A stretch of 64,000 bases of DNA from Streptomyces sp. NBC_01142 (GCF_026341125.1 NZ_JAPEOR010000003.1:1426001-1490000), one strand, 5' to 3'; positions 26,812 through 35,942 are shown, numbered from the stretch's first letter. Numbers and translations: made by a program. The notes: generated from the sequence alone by a model not told the origin.

Positions 26812-27739
26812 GAGCGTGTCTGAGATCGGGTTACGGGGTGATTTTCCGTAGTGGTCGGGGTCCTTGGCGGGTGGCGGGTCGGCCTCGGGTGAGTCGGCGG
26901 AGTATCAGGTCGGTCATGGCCCAGCGGATCATGGTTTCGGAGTGGGCCGGGTTGCGTTCGTAGTCGCAGGCCAGGCGGCGGCGTGTGGTGATCCAGGCGA
27001 ACGTGCGCTCCACCGCCCAGCGCTTCGGCTGGACCTTGAAGCCGCGCTGTCCGGGGTCCTTGCGGACGATCTCCAGCGTGCGGTGCAAGACGGCAGAGGA
27101 CCACTCGACGAGTCGGCCGGCGAAGCCCTGGTCGGCCCAGATCTTCTCGATGGTTGGGTGGTCCAGGCGGGTCCACAGCAGGGAGCGCTTGGCTCCGTCG
27201 CGGTCCTGGACGCTTGCGGCCAGCACGTGCACGGCCAGGAGGAGGCCGAGGGTGTCGGTGACGATGAACCGTTTGCGGCCCTTGGTCTTCTTGCCCGCGT
27301 CGAAGCCGCTGGTGGACTTCGGCACCGTGTCGGCCGCCCGCACGGACTGCGAGTCGACCAGGCCCGCGGACGGCTCAGCGGAACGGCCGTCGGCCTCGCG
27401 GACCTTGACCCGCAGCGCGTCGTGGACGCGCTCCACGGTGCCGTCGTCGTGCCACCAGGTGAAGTACCAGTACACCGTCTGGAAGGGCGGGAAATCCTTG
27501 GGCAGATACCGCCACTGGCACCCGGTCCGCGCCAAGTACAAGATCGCGTCCACGATCCGCCGACGCGGGTGCTTCTCCCGCCGCCCGCCCTTGCGACCCG
27601 TCCTTGGAGCAGGCAGCAACGGCTCAATCAACGCCCACTGTTCATCCGTCAGATCAGACGGGTAACCATCCCCAGCAGCACTCACACACCACTCAACGAG
27701 TCACCCATACAGCCGATACGGCGGATCTCAGACACGCTC
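26812..27739 (-). mobile_element. IS5-family (IS1031-like) element, copy B, inverted
   Basis: Same 928-bp length and ends as copy A but in the opposite orientation. It is also flanked by tca on both sides (26809-26811 and 27740-27742). The two copies face each other across a 1.1-kb cargo. The right-hand tca supplies the stop codon of a prepilin-peptidase remnant. Confidence 0.92.
26831..27685 (-). CDS. IS5-family transposase, copy B
   Basis: 284-residue transposase from GTG 27685, with the same sequence as copy A, including the LVDSQSVRAAD and WAVERTFAWI catalytic blocks. The perfect identity of the two proteins implies recent duplication or gene conversion. Either copy could supply enzyme to mobilise the outer ends as a unit. 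Confidence 0.95.
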   Translation of the reverse strand: MSAAGDGYPSDLTDEQWALIEPLLPAPRTGRKGGRREKHPRRRIVDAILYLARTGCQWRYLPKDFPPFQTVYWYFTWWHDDGTVERVHDALRVKVREADGRSAEPSAGLVDSQSVRAADTVPKSTSGFDAGKKTKGRKRFIVTDTLGLLLAVHVLAASVQDRDGAKRSLLWTRLDHPTIEKIWADQGFAGRLVEWSSAVLHRTLEIVRKDPGQRGFKVQPKRWAVERTFAWITTRRRLACDYERNPAHSETMIRWAMTDLILRRLTRGRPATRQGPRPLRKITP

Positions 27740-27929
27740 TCAGATGGTCGTGAGCGATACGGCGAGCGCCCCGATGGCCATGAAGGGGCCGAAGGCGATC
27801 TGGCTGCGACGGTCGCGTCCGGCGGCGGTGCCCCACCACACGTTGGTCCAGCTGCTCCAGCCCAGCAGCGCGCCGATGGCAGGGGCGAGTTTGACGTCTC
27901 CCAGGCCCATCCCGGTGAAGATCGCCCGA
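27740..27929 (-). pseudogene. Prepilin peptidase (A24), C-terminal fragment
   Basis: The frame reads FTGMGLGDVKLAPAIGALLGW and FGPFMAIGALAVSL, the conserved GDVK aspartate loop and last membrane segments of type IV prepilin leader peptidases. The N-terminal half is absent: upstream the frame passes into unrelated coding debris. The stop is made by the target duplication of the IS at 27739. A scar, not a working gene. Confidence 0.7.
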
Positions 27930-28080
27930 GGCCGGGCAGCTGCGCGTCGACCTCCGCCGCGATCCTTGCCCGCCGGGCCCGCCGGCGGTGGATCACGTTG
28001 CCGCAGTTGTCGCACTCGCCGCCGGTGTCCAGGCGGATTCCGTCGCCGCACCGCCGGTCCGAGCAGGCTGGCCGCTGCAC
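27930..28080 (-). pseudogene. Zinc-ribbon-like coding fragment fused to the peptidase remnant
   Basis: This frame reads CSDRRCGDGIRLDTGG, then ECDNCGNVIHRRRARR: two CxxC-like pairs as found at the ends of some actinobacterial mobile-element replication or HTH proteins. It stops making sense where the prepilin-peptidase fragment begins in another frame. This looks like a deletion joint between two former genes. The family is uncertain. Confidence 0.4.
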
Positions 28081-28149
28081 CAGGCCGCGGTGGGGCAGCC
28101 TGTCGGCGTACGGTCCAAACTCCCCAACTGCGTACGCTCGAACGGGCTC

Positions 28150-28345
28150 TGTCGCTGATCTTGTGACGATTGATGATCTTCTGATCAGTCAGGGCTCACA
28201 TACTTCGCGGCCGGCGAGATGGGCTCCGAACTCCCTGACGCGGCCTACTACCGCGAGTCCCGGCTCCACGGCGGGCTCGCCTACACGCCGGAGTCACTGC
28301 GCTGGATCTTCTCAGAACTGACGGAGATCGAAACTGCGCCGCATG
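28150..28345 (+). pseudogene. Coding remnant of unknown family
   Basis: The plus frame reads YFAAGEMGSELPDAAYYRES and then GGLAYTPESLRWIFSELTEI, which looks like protein under selection. It lacks a plausible start with a ribosome binding site and drifts into low-complexity sequence after 28345. ATG 28219 lies inside it. It is probably a fragment of a longer gene. Confidence 0.35.
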
Positions 28346-28479
28346 CACGACGAGCCAGCCCAGTCCTCGGACTTCGGCGAGTCTTTTCTGTGGGCTGCCT
28401 GTTCCGCAGTGCCTGCCAGGCTCCCGCAGACGGCTCACGTACGGAGCCATAACCGAATTGCCGCGGTGGTGACGATGCC

Positions 28480-28600
28480 GTGGAACATCCGCTCCGCCCC
28501 ACGCTCTTTGGCAGATGTGGCTCCAGCCGAGCCCACTCGTCACCTGAGAGATCATCCGCCCCACATCGACCGGAACGATCCACAAACGCCCAGTCACACG
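28480..28600 (-). pseudogene. IS5-type transposase, N-terminal scrap
   Basis: The minus strand reads DLSGDEWARLEPHLPKS, the N-terminal block of IS5-type transposases. A frame change follows and the rest is missing. It is a short scar, distinct from the IS5-family copies at 24.8 and 26.8 kb. Confidence 0.55.
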
Positions 28601-29179
28601 ACCCGTCGGGACACGCCCGAGTCATTGCAGCCAGGCGGGAATCGTGGCCCGGGCCTGGGCACATACCACTTCGGGTGGCGGTCCTTCGTGAATGTGCTTG
28701 GGGGTAGGGCGGAGGGTGGTCGCATCCGGTGGGGATGCGCCACCCTCGAGGGCGCCGCGCTGGAACGCGGTGGTGCCCGGTCCCTGTTTCATGGTGCAGC
28801 CACGACGCCAGGGGAGTTCCCGGTGTGCCCGGGAATCAGCGTTACTAGGAGAGTGTCACTGCCGATGCTTCCTCGGCAACGGTCCCATGGACGGAATTGA
28901 ATCAACGGGCGGGTTTAATTCTGCTGACCTGCACGCTCGCTGTGCGGATGCTGATGCTCGACCACCCGTTCGCCTGCACCAAGCCACGGCGGCTCGGACG
29001 TGTGCGTATCAACTGCCGTGCCCCCAGGGGCAACTCGTTGTGATGGTCGCATTACCGGTGAGAGGATCTCCTCGGTCGGCGGGCAGGTCTGGAAGCCTCC
29101 GTCGGCTTCAACTGTGCAGCCACACCATCGCGCCTTGTACGGGGTGCTGATACGCCAACATCAAGGGAGTGGAACCATC
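28601..29179. other. Gap with no gene seen
   Basis: About 580 bases with only short overlapping frames. A small hairpin (ttcccgg/ccgggaa, 28817-28835) is visible. The last part should hold the promoter of the small membrane protein at 29180, but no clear -35/-10 pair was found. Confidence 0.45.
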
Positions 29180-29407
29180 ATGCGTTTCAAGATCATGCCG
29201 CCGAGCGGTGGGGATCGGTCCAACGGTGCTCTGACCACCGGTGAAGTCATCGTGGTCCTCGTCGTTGTACTGGTGGCCGCAGGCCTCGCCCTCCTCGGCA
29301 TGCCGATCTTCGGCGTCGGAGAGTTCATCGCGGGCGTCCTCGTGGTTGCCGTCCGCGCGGTCAAGGGCATGCGGGTCGGGCAGCCGACGCCCGCCGAAGG
29401 CATCTGA
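29180..29407 (+). CDS. Small single-span membrane protein
   Basis: 75 residues from ATG 29180, with agggag upstream. A polar N-terminus (MRFKIMPPSGGDRSN) leads into a long hydrophobic stretch (TGEVIVVLVVVLVAAGLALLG) and a second hydrophobic part (FIAGVLVVAVRAVKG). It is probably a small inner-membrane protein. The HTH gene starts 10 bases after its stop, so the two are likely an operon. No function recognised. Confidence 0.7.
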   Translation: MRFKIMPPSGGDRSNGALTTGEVIVVLVVVLVAAGLALLGMPIFGVGEFIAGVLVVAVRAVKGMRVGQPTPAEGI

Positions 29408-29417
29408 CCGCTTCCCC

Positions 29418-30575
29418 ATGGGACGGCGCGAGAACGCCGTCGCCGCTGGAACACGCCAGCTAGAGGCGCTGGCGCTGTGGCTCCGGGCACAGCGCCAGCG
29501 CAAGGGCATCAGCTACGCGACGATGGCGAAGACGATCGACTACCAATTCACAGCGTCGGTGCTCTCACGCGCCGCCAACGGACACACCGTCCCCTCGTGG
29601 CGCCTCGTCGAGGCATACACGAGCGCATGCGACGCCGAAGCCGACACCACCGAGGCACTGCGCCTGTGGAAGGCAGCCCGCTGGGCCGAAGAGAACCGCC
29701 GCCGCCGCGGAGGAACTCCGCAGGACTTCCGGGACCTGGCCGCCACCGTCGACTCTGCCCTCACCCACCCACAACTCATTGAAAGTTTCGGCCAGTTACG
29801 GCACGCCATGATCCAGCTGCGCGCCAAGGAGGGACAGCCGTCCCTCAGCGCCTTGCAGCACAAGGCGGGCAGGACTCCGAACGGACGGCATCACCGCCTG
29901 CCCAAGAGCAGCCTGAGCGCCATCCTGCGAGGCGAAGCCATCCCCTCAAGGGAACACGTCACCGCCTTCATGGAAACCATGGGTCAGTCCCGGCGCAAAG
30001 TGCAGCGCTGGGAAATGGCCTGGGACCGCATCGCCGAGAAGGACACGGCCCCACCACCAACCCGCACCTCCCGCAGGCACCTCGTGCCGCACGAGACGAC
30101 ACCCCCAACGCACACGGCCCGAACACCCGAAGCCGTCGTCATTCGCATCCAGGAGGCTCCCATCACCGCACACAGCACGCCGGGCGCACGAGCCGCGGGC
30201 GACCTGACATTGAAGTTCGTGACCCCTGGGGACTTCGGTTACCTGCGGATTCACGGTCCGCAGACCCGCAAACGCGCCCGGCTCACACGCACCTGGCTCC
30301 GCCCGCAGCCGCCTCTCCCGCCGGCGGGATACACCCGCGCCGGACTACCGATCCGCAATCCCCGGCGCTACGGACCCGCGTTCACGGACAACACGCAACC
30401 GCCAAGCCTGACCCCCGCCACGCCCCATGGACCGGGCGTCCCCGTCCCCGCCTTGGTCAAGCCCCCCGCGGTGGACACCATCCCGGTCAAGCACGTCCGG
30501 CAACGCCGCCTCACGCCTGCGACCGAACCAACCGGTGGGCCGCTTCCCAGGCCGGGGTACGCCACTCGTCGATGA
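29418..30575 (+). CDS. Helix-turn-helix regulator with a long Pro-rich tail
   Basis: 385 residues from ATG 29418, 10 bases after the small membrane gene. Two XRE-like HTH segments are visible: about residues 15-70 (LRAQRQRKGISYATMAKTI, then SVLSRAANGHTVPSW) and 130-200 (KSSLSAILRGEAIPSREHV). The C-terminal half is Pro/Thr/Arg-rich and probably disordered. Codon 127 is TTA (29796-29798), so translation may depend on bldA. The role is likely transcriptional control; targets are unknown. Confidence 0.75.
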   Translation: MGRRENAVAAGTRQLEALALWLRAQRQRKGISYATMAKTIDYQFTASVLSRAANGHTVPSWRLVEAYTSACDAEADTTEALRLWKAARWAEENRRRRGGTPQDFRDLAATVDSALTHPQLIESFGQLRHAMIQLRAKEGQPSLSALQHKAGRTPNGRHHRLPKSSLSAILRGEAIPSREHVTAFMETMGQSRRKVQRWEMAWDRIAEKDTAPPPTRTSRRHLVPHETTPPTHTARTPEAVVIRIQEAPITAHSTPGARAAGDLTLKFVTPGDFGYLRIHGPQTRKRARLTRTWLRPQPPLPPAGYTRAGLPIRNPRRYGPAFTDNTQPPSLTPATPHGPGVPVPALVKPPAVDTIPVKHVRQRRLTPATEPTGGPLPRPGYATRR

Positions 30576-30617
30576 GTCGCGGCACCAGCTGAAACGAACT
30601 TATCGCGTACTTTTTAC

Positions 30618-30654
30618 TCCCTTTCCCATGCACTTTCAGTGCATGGGAAAGGGA
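30618..30654. terminator. Perfect 17-bp hairpin after the HTH gene
   Basis: tccctttcccatgcact (30618-30634) pairs with agtgcatgggaaaggga (30638-30654) around a 3-base loop. A run of T's lies just to the left (30611-30615). It is placed to end the HTH transcript and could act in both directions. About 200 bases without a gene follow before the LysR gene end. Confidence 0.75.
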
Positions 30655-30850
30655 TACCGGGTCCCGGCAGTAGGCGGGTCAAGCCGCGCCGGCGATGCTG
30701 TCCGGTCCCGGCGATGTGTAGGCAGTCCCGGTCATCTGTAGGCAAACGGACCCTGTCCTGTCTCCTCCCCCTGCCTCGTCAGCCGGTCGAGGTGGAGGCC
30801 GGTTCGGCTGAGGACTTCATCACCCGGGGCCGACACCCCGGGATGCCCGA

Positions 30851-31801
30851 TCAGCCGGGTATCGCTCTCCTGGGATCGGCCGGAGCCATGTCCCGTGCGA
30901 TCTCGCCTGCTGCACGGGCGAAGAGTTCTATCGCCCGGTTGCCGCCGTCGGACCGCCACATCAGGCCGTATCCAAGGGGCTTGTCTCCCTCCACCGGGAT
31001 GTAGGAGATGCCGGGACGGCCGTGGTAAAGGGCAATGTGGGCCCCTGACAGCAAGGCTCCCTTGCCGCCGGCGACGAGTGTCAGAGCCTCCTGGAAATTG
31101 GTGACGGACGGCCCCTGACCGATCAGCCTGCCGCTGGGTGTGCGCGTCGGCAGTTGATGCTCCAGCCAGTACTCCGGGATGTCTCCCGCGATCGTCAGCA
31201 ACGGCACACGGGCCAGGTCCTCAAGCGTCACCGTGTCCCGTCCGGCCAGGGGATGCCCGGCCGCGACAGCCAGCACCCTGTCCTCGGCGAGGAGTGTGGG
31301 GCCGCGGGTCAGGTCGTCCTCGCGCACGGGGAAGTCCGTCAACTGGAGGTCGAAATCGCCTTTTCGTAGCATCCCGTACGGATCGGAGAGCGGCACCTCG
31401 CATACCTCGACGGCGAGTTCGGGATGAGTGATGCGCAGCTTCTCGATCGTCTTCATCACCATCTCGCCGGCCAAGGGCGTGGAGAAGCCGACGTGCAGGA
31501 CTCCTTCGATGCCGCGTGCCGAGGCGACGGCACGCACCAAGGCGTTCTTGATGCCGCGGTAGTGCGGTTCGAGGTCGTCACGGAGGCGGTCGCCCAGGCT
31601 GGTGAGGGCCACACGTCGGCTCGTGCGCGTGAACAGAGATGCTCCGACGCGGCGCTCCAGCTTCTGGATGAGCTGACTCACCCGGGCGCGGGAGAGATGC
31701 AGGCGGGTGGCGGTACGGCCGAAGTGCAGTTCTTCGGCGAGTACGAGAAAGCATTCGAGCTCGTTCTGGTCCACGTACATCTCCGGGATCGCATGGCACA
31801 T
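30851..31801 (-). CDS. LysR-family transcriptional regulator
   Basis: 316 residues, or 309 if ATG 31780 is used (MYVDQNELECFLVL). The N-terminal winged HTH (LEECFLVLAEELHFGRTAT-type, here LECFLVLAEELHFGRTA, then RVSQLIQKLERRVGASLF) and the periplasmic-binding-like effector domain (VGFSTPLAGEMVM; FDLQLTDFPV) are typical. It is divergent from the MFS exporter with 115 bases between starts, the classic layout for a LysR protein controlling its neighbour. The inducer is unknown. Confidence 0.9.
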   Translation of the reverse strand: MCHAIPEMYVDQNELECFLVLAEELHFGRTATRLHLSRARVSQLIQKLERRVGASLFTRTSRRVALTSLGDRLRDDLEPHYRGIKNALVRAVASARGIEGVLHVGFSTPLAGEMVMKTIEKLRITHPELAVEVCEVPLSDPYGMLRKGDFDLQLTDFPVREDDLTRGPTLLAEDRVLAVAAGHPLAGRDTVTLEDLARVPLLTIAGDIPEYWLEHQLPTRTPSGRLIGQGPSVTNFQEALTLVAGGKGALLSGAHIALYHGRPGISYIPVEGDKPLGYGLMWRSDGGNRAIELFARAAGEIARDMAPADPRRAIPG

Positions 31802-31916
31802 GGATTGGTAAGCCTGGCTTTCCGAACGTTGCGATCATCGCTGTTGTTCCCGTCCGGGGCGTGGCGAAAGCTTGAGGCACCACCAACTCCCACCACTCCG
31901 GAAGGAGTGCATCGTC
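31802..31916. promoter_or_regulatory. Divergent LysR/MFS control region
   Basis: The intergenic region holds the perfect palindrome gcgat-c-atcgc at 31831-31841, within a longer partly symmetric stretch (aacgttgcgatcatcgctg). That is a reasonable LysR binding site for control of both divergent genes. Promoter boxes are not clear enough to place. Confidence 0.5.
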
Positions 31917-33368
31917 GTGAGTGCCTTGAGTACTTCGAGCGGGCTGAGCGCACACAAGTGGGGCATCCTGCTCGTGCTGTGCGGCGCGATCTTCCTCGAA
32001 GGCATCGATGTCGCCATGCTCAATGTGGCGCTGCCGTCGATCCGCGCCGACCTCTCACTCTCCACCGGTGAGCTGCAGTGGGTCATGAGCGCCTACGTAC
32101 TCGGTTACGGCGGCTTCATGCTCCTCGGCGGGCGGGCGGCCGACCTGTTCGGACGCCGTCAGATGTTCGTCTTCTGGCTCATCGTTTTCCTGCTCTTCTC
32201 CGGGCTCGGCGGATTCGCCACCGAGGGATGGATGCTGATGGTCGCGCGGTTCATCACGGGCGTCGCCGCAGCCTTCATGACCCCGGCGGGTCTGTCCATC
32301 ATCACCACGGGCTTCGCCGAGGGCCCGGAGCGGAACAAGGCCCTGCTCATCTACTCGGGTACCGCCGCGGGAGGCTTCACGATCGGCCTGGTCGCCGGCG
32401 GGCTGCTCACCGCCATCGGCTGGCGGTGGGTCTTCTTCGCCCCGGTCGTGCTCTCCTTCCTCATCCTCATCGCTGCCCTCGCGTTTGTCCCCAGGTCGGC
32501 ACGCCCGGACAGATCCGGTAAGCACGTCGACGCCGCCGGCGCGCTCACCGTCACCGCGGCCCTCGTGCTGATCGTGCTGGGCGTCGAGCGTGCGGCCCAC
32601 GCAGGAATCACTGCCAGCGCCGGAACGTTGCTGGCCGGGCTGGCATTCTTCGCGGCCTTCCTCGTCATCGAACGGCGCTCCCCCGAGCCCCTGGTACGCA
32701 TGGGCATCTTCCGCAACGGCTCCCTGGTGCGGGCGAACCTTTCGGCGATGCTGTTCGCCGCCGGGTTCTTCGGCTTCCAGTTCCTGGTCGTGCTGTATCT
32801 CCAGGAACTGCGCGACTGGTCGACGCTGCAGACGAGCTTCGCGATGCTGGTCATCGGAGTCGACGCGATTCTCTCGCCGACCCTCACCCCACGGCTGGTC
32901 AACCGCTTCGGCATCGCCAAGGTGATCTTCGGGGGACTCCTGCTCGCGGTGCTCTCCTACGGACTGTTCCTCCCGCTGGGTGCGGACTGGGGCTACGCGG
33001 CGATGTTCCCGAGCCTGATCACCCTCGGCCTCGCGTTCTCCCTGGCGTACGGCCCGCTCACCATCGTGGCCACGGAAGGGATCGCGGAGGAGGAGCAAGG
33101 ACTCGCGGGCGGCCTTCTCTACACCGCCTTCCAGTTCGGTGCCGCCCTCGGGCTCTCCGCAGTCACCGCCGTCAGCGTGGCCGCCACGCACGCGGAGACT
33201 CGTGACGCACTGCTGGACGGTTACCGGGCCGGCCTGCTCGTCCCGTTCGCGGCGGCGGTCGTCGCCGCTGTCATCAGCGCGTTCGGCCTGCGCACCCGGC
33301 GCGGCGGCGAGCCCTCCGCCGCGGTGGACTCTGCCGCTGAGCGAATCAACGTCCCAGTCTCCCGCTGA
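31917..33368 (+). CDS. MFS drug-type exporter (DHA2-like)
   Basis: 483 residues from GTG 31917, with ggaagg at a proper distance. About 14 hydrophobic segments are visible. Motif A is YVLGYGGFMLLGGRAADLFGRR, split over loop 2-3 (key part GGRAADLFGRR), and motif C-like sequence follows in TM5 (GTAAGGFTIGLVAGG). The N-terminus GAIFLEGIDVAMLNVALPSI is typical of DHA2-type proton antiporters. It is probably an efflux pump under control of the divergent LysR gene; the substrate is unknown. The PNPOx-fold gene starts 19 bases downstream. Confidence 0.92.
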   Translation: MSALSTSSGLSAHKWGILLVLCGAIFLEGIDVAMLNVALPSIRADLSLSTGELQWVMSAYVLGYGGFMLLGGRAADLFGRRQMFVFWLIVFLLFSGLGGFATEGWMLMVARFITGVAAAFMTPAGLSIITTGFAEGPERNKALLIYSGTAAGGFTIGLVAGGLLTAIGWRWVFFAPVVLSFLILIAALAFVPRSARPDRSGKHVDAAGALTVTAALVLIVLGVERAAHAGITASAGTLLAGLAFFAAFLVIERRSPEPLVRMGIFRNGSLVRANLSAMLFAAGFFGFQFLVVLYLQELRDWSTLQTSFAMLVIGVDAILSPTLTPRLVNRFGIAKVIFGGLLLAVLSYGLFLPLGADWGYAAMFPSLITLGLAFSLAYGPLTIVATEGIAEEEQGLAGGLLYTAFQFGAALGLSAVTAVSVAATHAETRDALLDGYRAGLLVPFAAAVVAAVISAFGLRTRRGGEPSAAVDSAAERINVPVSR

Positions 33369-33387
33369 GCCTCGAAGGGACAGACTC

Positions 33388-33930
33388 ATGACCGACACCG
33401 TCAGCGAGTTCTCCGAGATCCAGGACTCCTTCCTCGACTACATCCGCGACATCAAGTACGCGACCATGATCACTGTCGACCGTCAGCACCGCCCGCGCGC
33501 TCGTGTGCTGCTGCCCGTGTGGGAGATCGTGGACGGCGTGCCGGTCGGCTGGCTCGCCGCGTACCGGACCCCCGTCAAGAGCGCGCATCTCGCGGGCAAC
33601 CCCCACACGACGTACGCGTACTGGAATCCCCGTCAGAACGCGGTCTTCGTGGACAGTGTCTCCACCTGGGCCGACGACGAGGAATCCAAGCTTCATGCGT
33701 GGGACCTGTACAAGCGTGGCGGCCCGCCGGGTGTGGGCTACGACCCGGTCCACTACTGGCGCGGCGGTCCCGACGATCCCGGCTACCACGTGCTGCGGAT
33801 CGACCCCTGGCGCATACAACTCGTCCGCGGTTCCGATCTGCGCAGCACGCTGTGGCGTGCGCAGGACCCGGCCCCGGCGATCACCTCGTCCGCTGCCCCG
33901 AGGAACTCGGCCAAGGTGGCCTTCTGCTGA
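33388..33930 (+). CDS. Pyridoxamine-phosphate-oxidase-fold flavin/F420-type protein
   Basis: 180 residues from ATG 33388, with gaaggga upstream. The split-barrel pattern FLDYIRDIKYATMITVDRQ, RPRARVLLPVWE and then SAHLAGNPHTTYAYWNPRQ fits the PNPOx-like superfamily, which binds flavin or F420. It lies 19 bases after the MFS gene and ends at a strong terminator, so the two form a transcription unit. It may modify the compound that the pump exports, but this is inference. Confidence 0.8.
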   Translation: MTDTVSEFSEIQDSFLDYIRDIKYATMITVDRQHRPRARVLLPVWEIVDGVPVGWLAAYRTPVKSAHLAGNPHTTYAYWNPRQNAVFVDSVSTWADDEESKLHAWDLYKRGGPPGVGYDPVHYWRGGPDDPGYHVLRIDPWRIQLVRGSDLRSTLWRAQDPAPAITSSAAPRNSAKVAFC

Positions 33931-33936
33931 ATCCTC

Positions 33937-33988
33937 GTGAGAAGGACGGATGACCCCCGCTCCGACGGGGGTCATCCGTCCTTCTCAC
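33937..33988 (+). terminator. Perfect 22-bp hairpin after the PNPOx-fold gene
   Basis: The arms 33937-33958 and 33967-33988 pair completely (gtgagaaggacgg at the base, ccccc/ggggg at the top) around an 8-base loop. It begins 7 bases after the stop codon and should end the MFS-PNPOx transcript. Confidence 0.85.
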
Positions 33989-34712
33989 GCGTGGGTCCCG
34001 CTCCGAGGCCATGGGGCCGGTGGTGTCACGGCCGTGATCACGGCTGCGGCGGGTCCAGGACAGTCCGAAAGCCGCACCGGGAACAGCTCGAGACTTGTGG
34101 AGGGGAGAGGATGCGCCGTCCCCTCCGTAGGAAATGACGCGTTCGTGAGACAGAACCCGCCGGCCAAGCCGTGAGACACCGCAGAAGCCGCAGGTCACGG
34201 CAGCGCTCTAGCCGCGAGCAGCGAGACCCTACACTGCGCGCCGCCGTACTCGTTTGCTCGCACCATGACGAGCCTTCCGAACAGCCGAACAGCCGGCGAT
34301 CAGCACTCCTCTGCTTCTCGGGGCGGAGATCCGAACCATCCCGTTCCCACCTGCGGTTCTGCTAAGCCGACAAGGGACGCACCCTGCCCACCTGGCACGT
34401 CGTCCAACGACACCGACGAACAAGACGCTACCGGCTGCCCCATCTCCGGCCTCATCGACGAAGCAGAAGCTCGCCTCGCCTGCGTAGCGGTCACCCGAGC
34501 CCGAGCCCCAGCCCGCCTCGACGTCGGCGGCTTGTCCTGGATCAGCGGCCACCCAGCCGCCTGCCCCCAGGCAAGCAGTCACCAGTGAAGCCGAAGCGCA
34601 GCAACTCGGCGGCAGGATCGAATCGTTCCTGCGGTGAACTCACACCCCCGACCGGGTGAGCAGATGCTCGACAAGCCGCAACAGCAAGGGCTCAAGCGAT
34701 ATCAACTCGCTT
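33989..34712. other. Long stretch with no convincing gene
   Basis: Over 700 bases. Open frames on both strands at about 34229-34588 overlap each other, lack ribosome binding sites, and show only Ala/Pro/Ser-rich composition typical of GC-rich shadow frames. I see no family motif. The end of the stretch presumably holds the promoter of the secreted nuclease gene. Confidence 0.4.
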
Positions 34713-35381
34713 GTGATCAAGAACTTGCTGCGCGGCTTCAGCGCGCTCGCCCTCGCCCTCGCCCTTGTCCCCCTTACCGCGCCCGCACCGGCCCAGGCAG
34801 CGGAAGTGACCACGCTCGCCGACGCGGTCGGCTTGCTGCCGGTGGTGGCGGAGGACCGCACCGGTTACGCCCGTACCTCCTTCAAGCACTGGAACTCCGG
34901 GGAAGTCCTGACTGACGGCTGCAGCACGAGAAATGAAGTCCTGATCGCGGAGGCGGTCGTCGTCCCGACCGTCGGCGCAGGCTGCCGACTCACCGGCGGC
35001 ACGTGGGTGTCCTATTACGACGGGCAGGAGGTCTCCGACCCCGGCGCGCTCGACATCGACCATATGGTCCCGCTCGCTGAAGCGTGGGACTCCGGCGCCT
35101 CCGCTTGGACCGCGGCCCGACGTGAGGCGTATGCGAACGATCAGAAGGCGGCCACGTCGCTGGTCGCGGTGACCGCGCGGACGAACCGGTCCAAGGCGGA
35201 TCAGGATCCGGCGGAGTGGCTGCCGCCGGCCGCGGAGGGGCACTGCCGGTATGTGGGGGAGTGGGTGGCTACCAAGCTCCGCTGGCAGCTGGGCGCGGAC
35301 TCCGCCGAGTTGGAGGCCTTGAAGGTGTTCGCCGAAGGGCCGTGCGAGGACACGGTCGTCCAGTACACGCCCGCACCGTAG
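34713..35381 (+). CDS. Secreted HNH nuclease (DUF1524/GmrSD C-terminal type)
   Basis: 222 residues from GTG 34713. The start is chosen because it gives a clean signal peptide (VIKNLLRGFSALALALALV, cleaved near AQA-AEV); an upstream ATG at 34656 would bury it. The ribosome binding site is weak. Catalytic HNH region: ALDIDHMVPLAEAWDSGAS, followed by YANDQKAATSLVAVTARTN, SKADQDPAEWLPP and a final YVGEWVATKLRW. Cys residues (DGCSTRN, GAGCRL, GHCRYV, GPCEDT) may form disulfides outside the cell. It is probably an extracellular DNase; no obvious operon partner. Confidence 0.85.
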   Translation: MIKNLLRGFSALALALALVPLTAPAPAQAAEVTTLADAVGLLPVVAEDRTGYARTSFKHWNSGEVLTDGCSTRNEVLIAEAVVVPTVGAGCRLTGGTWVSYYDGQEVSDPGALDIDHMVPLAEAWDSGASAWTAARREAYANDQKAATSLVAVTARTNRSKADQDPAEWLPPAAEGHCRYVGEWVATKLRWQLGADSAELEALKVFAEGPCEDTVVQYTPAP

Positions 35382-35423
35382 AGACAGTCCGCCCGAACGG
35401 GTTGGTGTGGAGCCCCGGTGGTC

Positions 35424-35647
35424 TCAGGTGTCGAGGCTGCCGGGGCGTCGTACGTCGGCGTAGACGCGCACGCTCACGCCCGCTCGCCGGGCCGGCAGCG
35501 GACGGGACTGGTGCCGGAGGTGGCCCAGCACTGCTCCAGGTCGTGCATGACGGCGATCGCGGTCGCTTCATCAGCGGCGGTGAAATCGAGGACGACAAGG
35601 CCGGGCTCGGCGACATGCGCCAGGTCAACAGATTCCATGCCCGGCAT
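35424..35647 (-). pseudogene. DUF6207-like gene with a one-base frameshift
   Basis: From ATG 35647 (second ATG at 35638) the frame reads SVDLAHVAEPGLVVLDFTAA, DEATAIAVMHDLEQCWATSG and stops after RCRPGERA. The family C-terminus, VRVYADVRRPGSLDT, follows in the next frame and ends at 35424. One missing G in the PGER-GV region explains this. Pattern and size match DUF6207 proteins, small Streptomyces proteins without a known function. A sequencing error is possible. Confidence 0.6.
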
Positions 35648-35768
35648 GACGCTTGCTACCCGGGCACGGGTTCGGCGCGAGGGTCACGGTTCGCCTGGAC
35701 GGGCGACACCTGAACCCCTTGCCAGTGCGGGGCGTTGACGGTCGCGGCCGGGGCAGACGGACCGATGA

Positions 35769-35805
35769 GGGCTCCTGCCGTGTTCCCCCGTCGCGGCAGG
35801 AGCCC
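35769..35805. terminator. Hairpin, 12-bp stem
   Basis: gggctcctgccg (35769-35780) pairs with cggcaggagccc (35794-35805). It lies between the DUF6207 remnant and the coding debris at 35943, and may terminate transcription from either side. Confidence 0.5.
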
Positions 35806-35942
35806 CCTGCTCCCCGCACTCTTGTACGAAGCCGTCCCGGATCAGCTCCCACCGGATCGGCCGGGTGATCGAGCCGCCAAGGGCCGGCCAGCCAGCCGGG
35901 CGGGGCGTCGCCGGTCAGTACGCGGATGCCGCAACCGCGCGG

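Noticed and set aside
32055..33398. Minus-strand open frame of 447 codons opposite the MFS gene
   Set aside because: Glu/Gly/Arg-rich antisense of membrane-segment codons. No domain visible.
34229..34588. Overlapping frames on both strands
   Set aside because: No ribosome binding site, no recognised motif, and each frame has composition typical of chance in GC-rich DNA.
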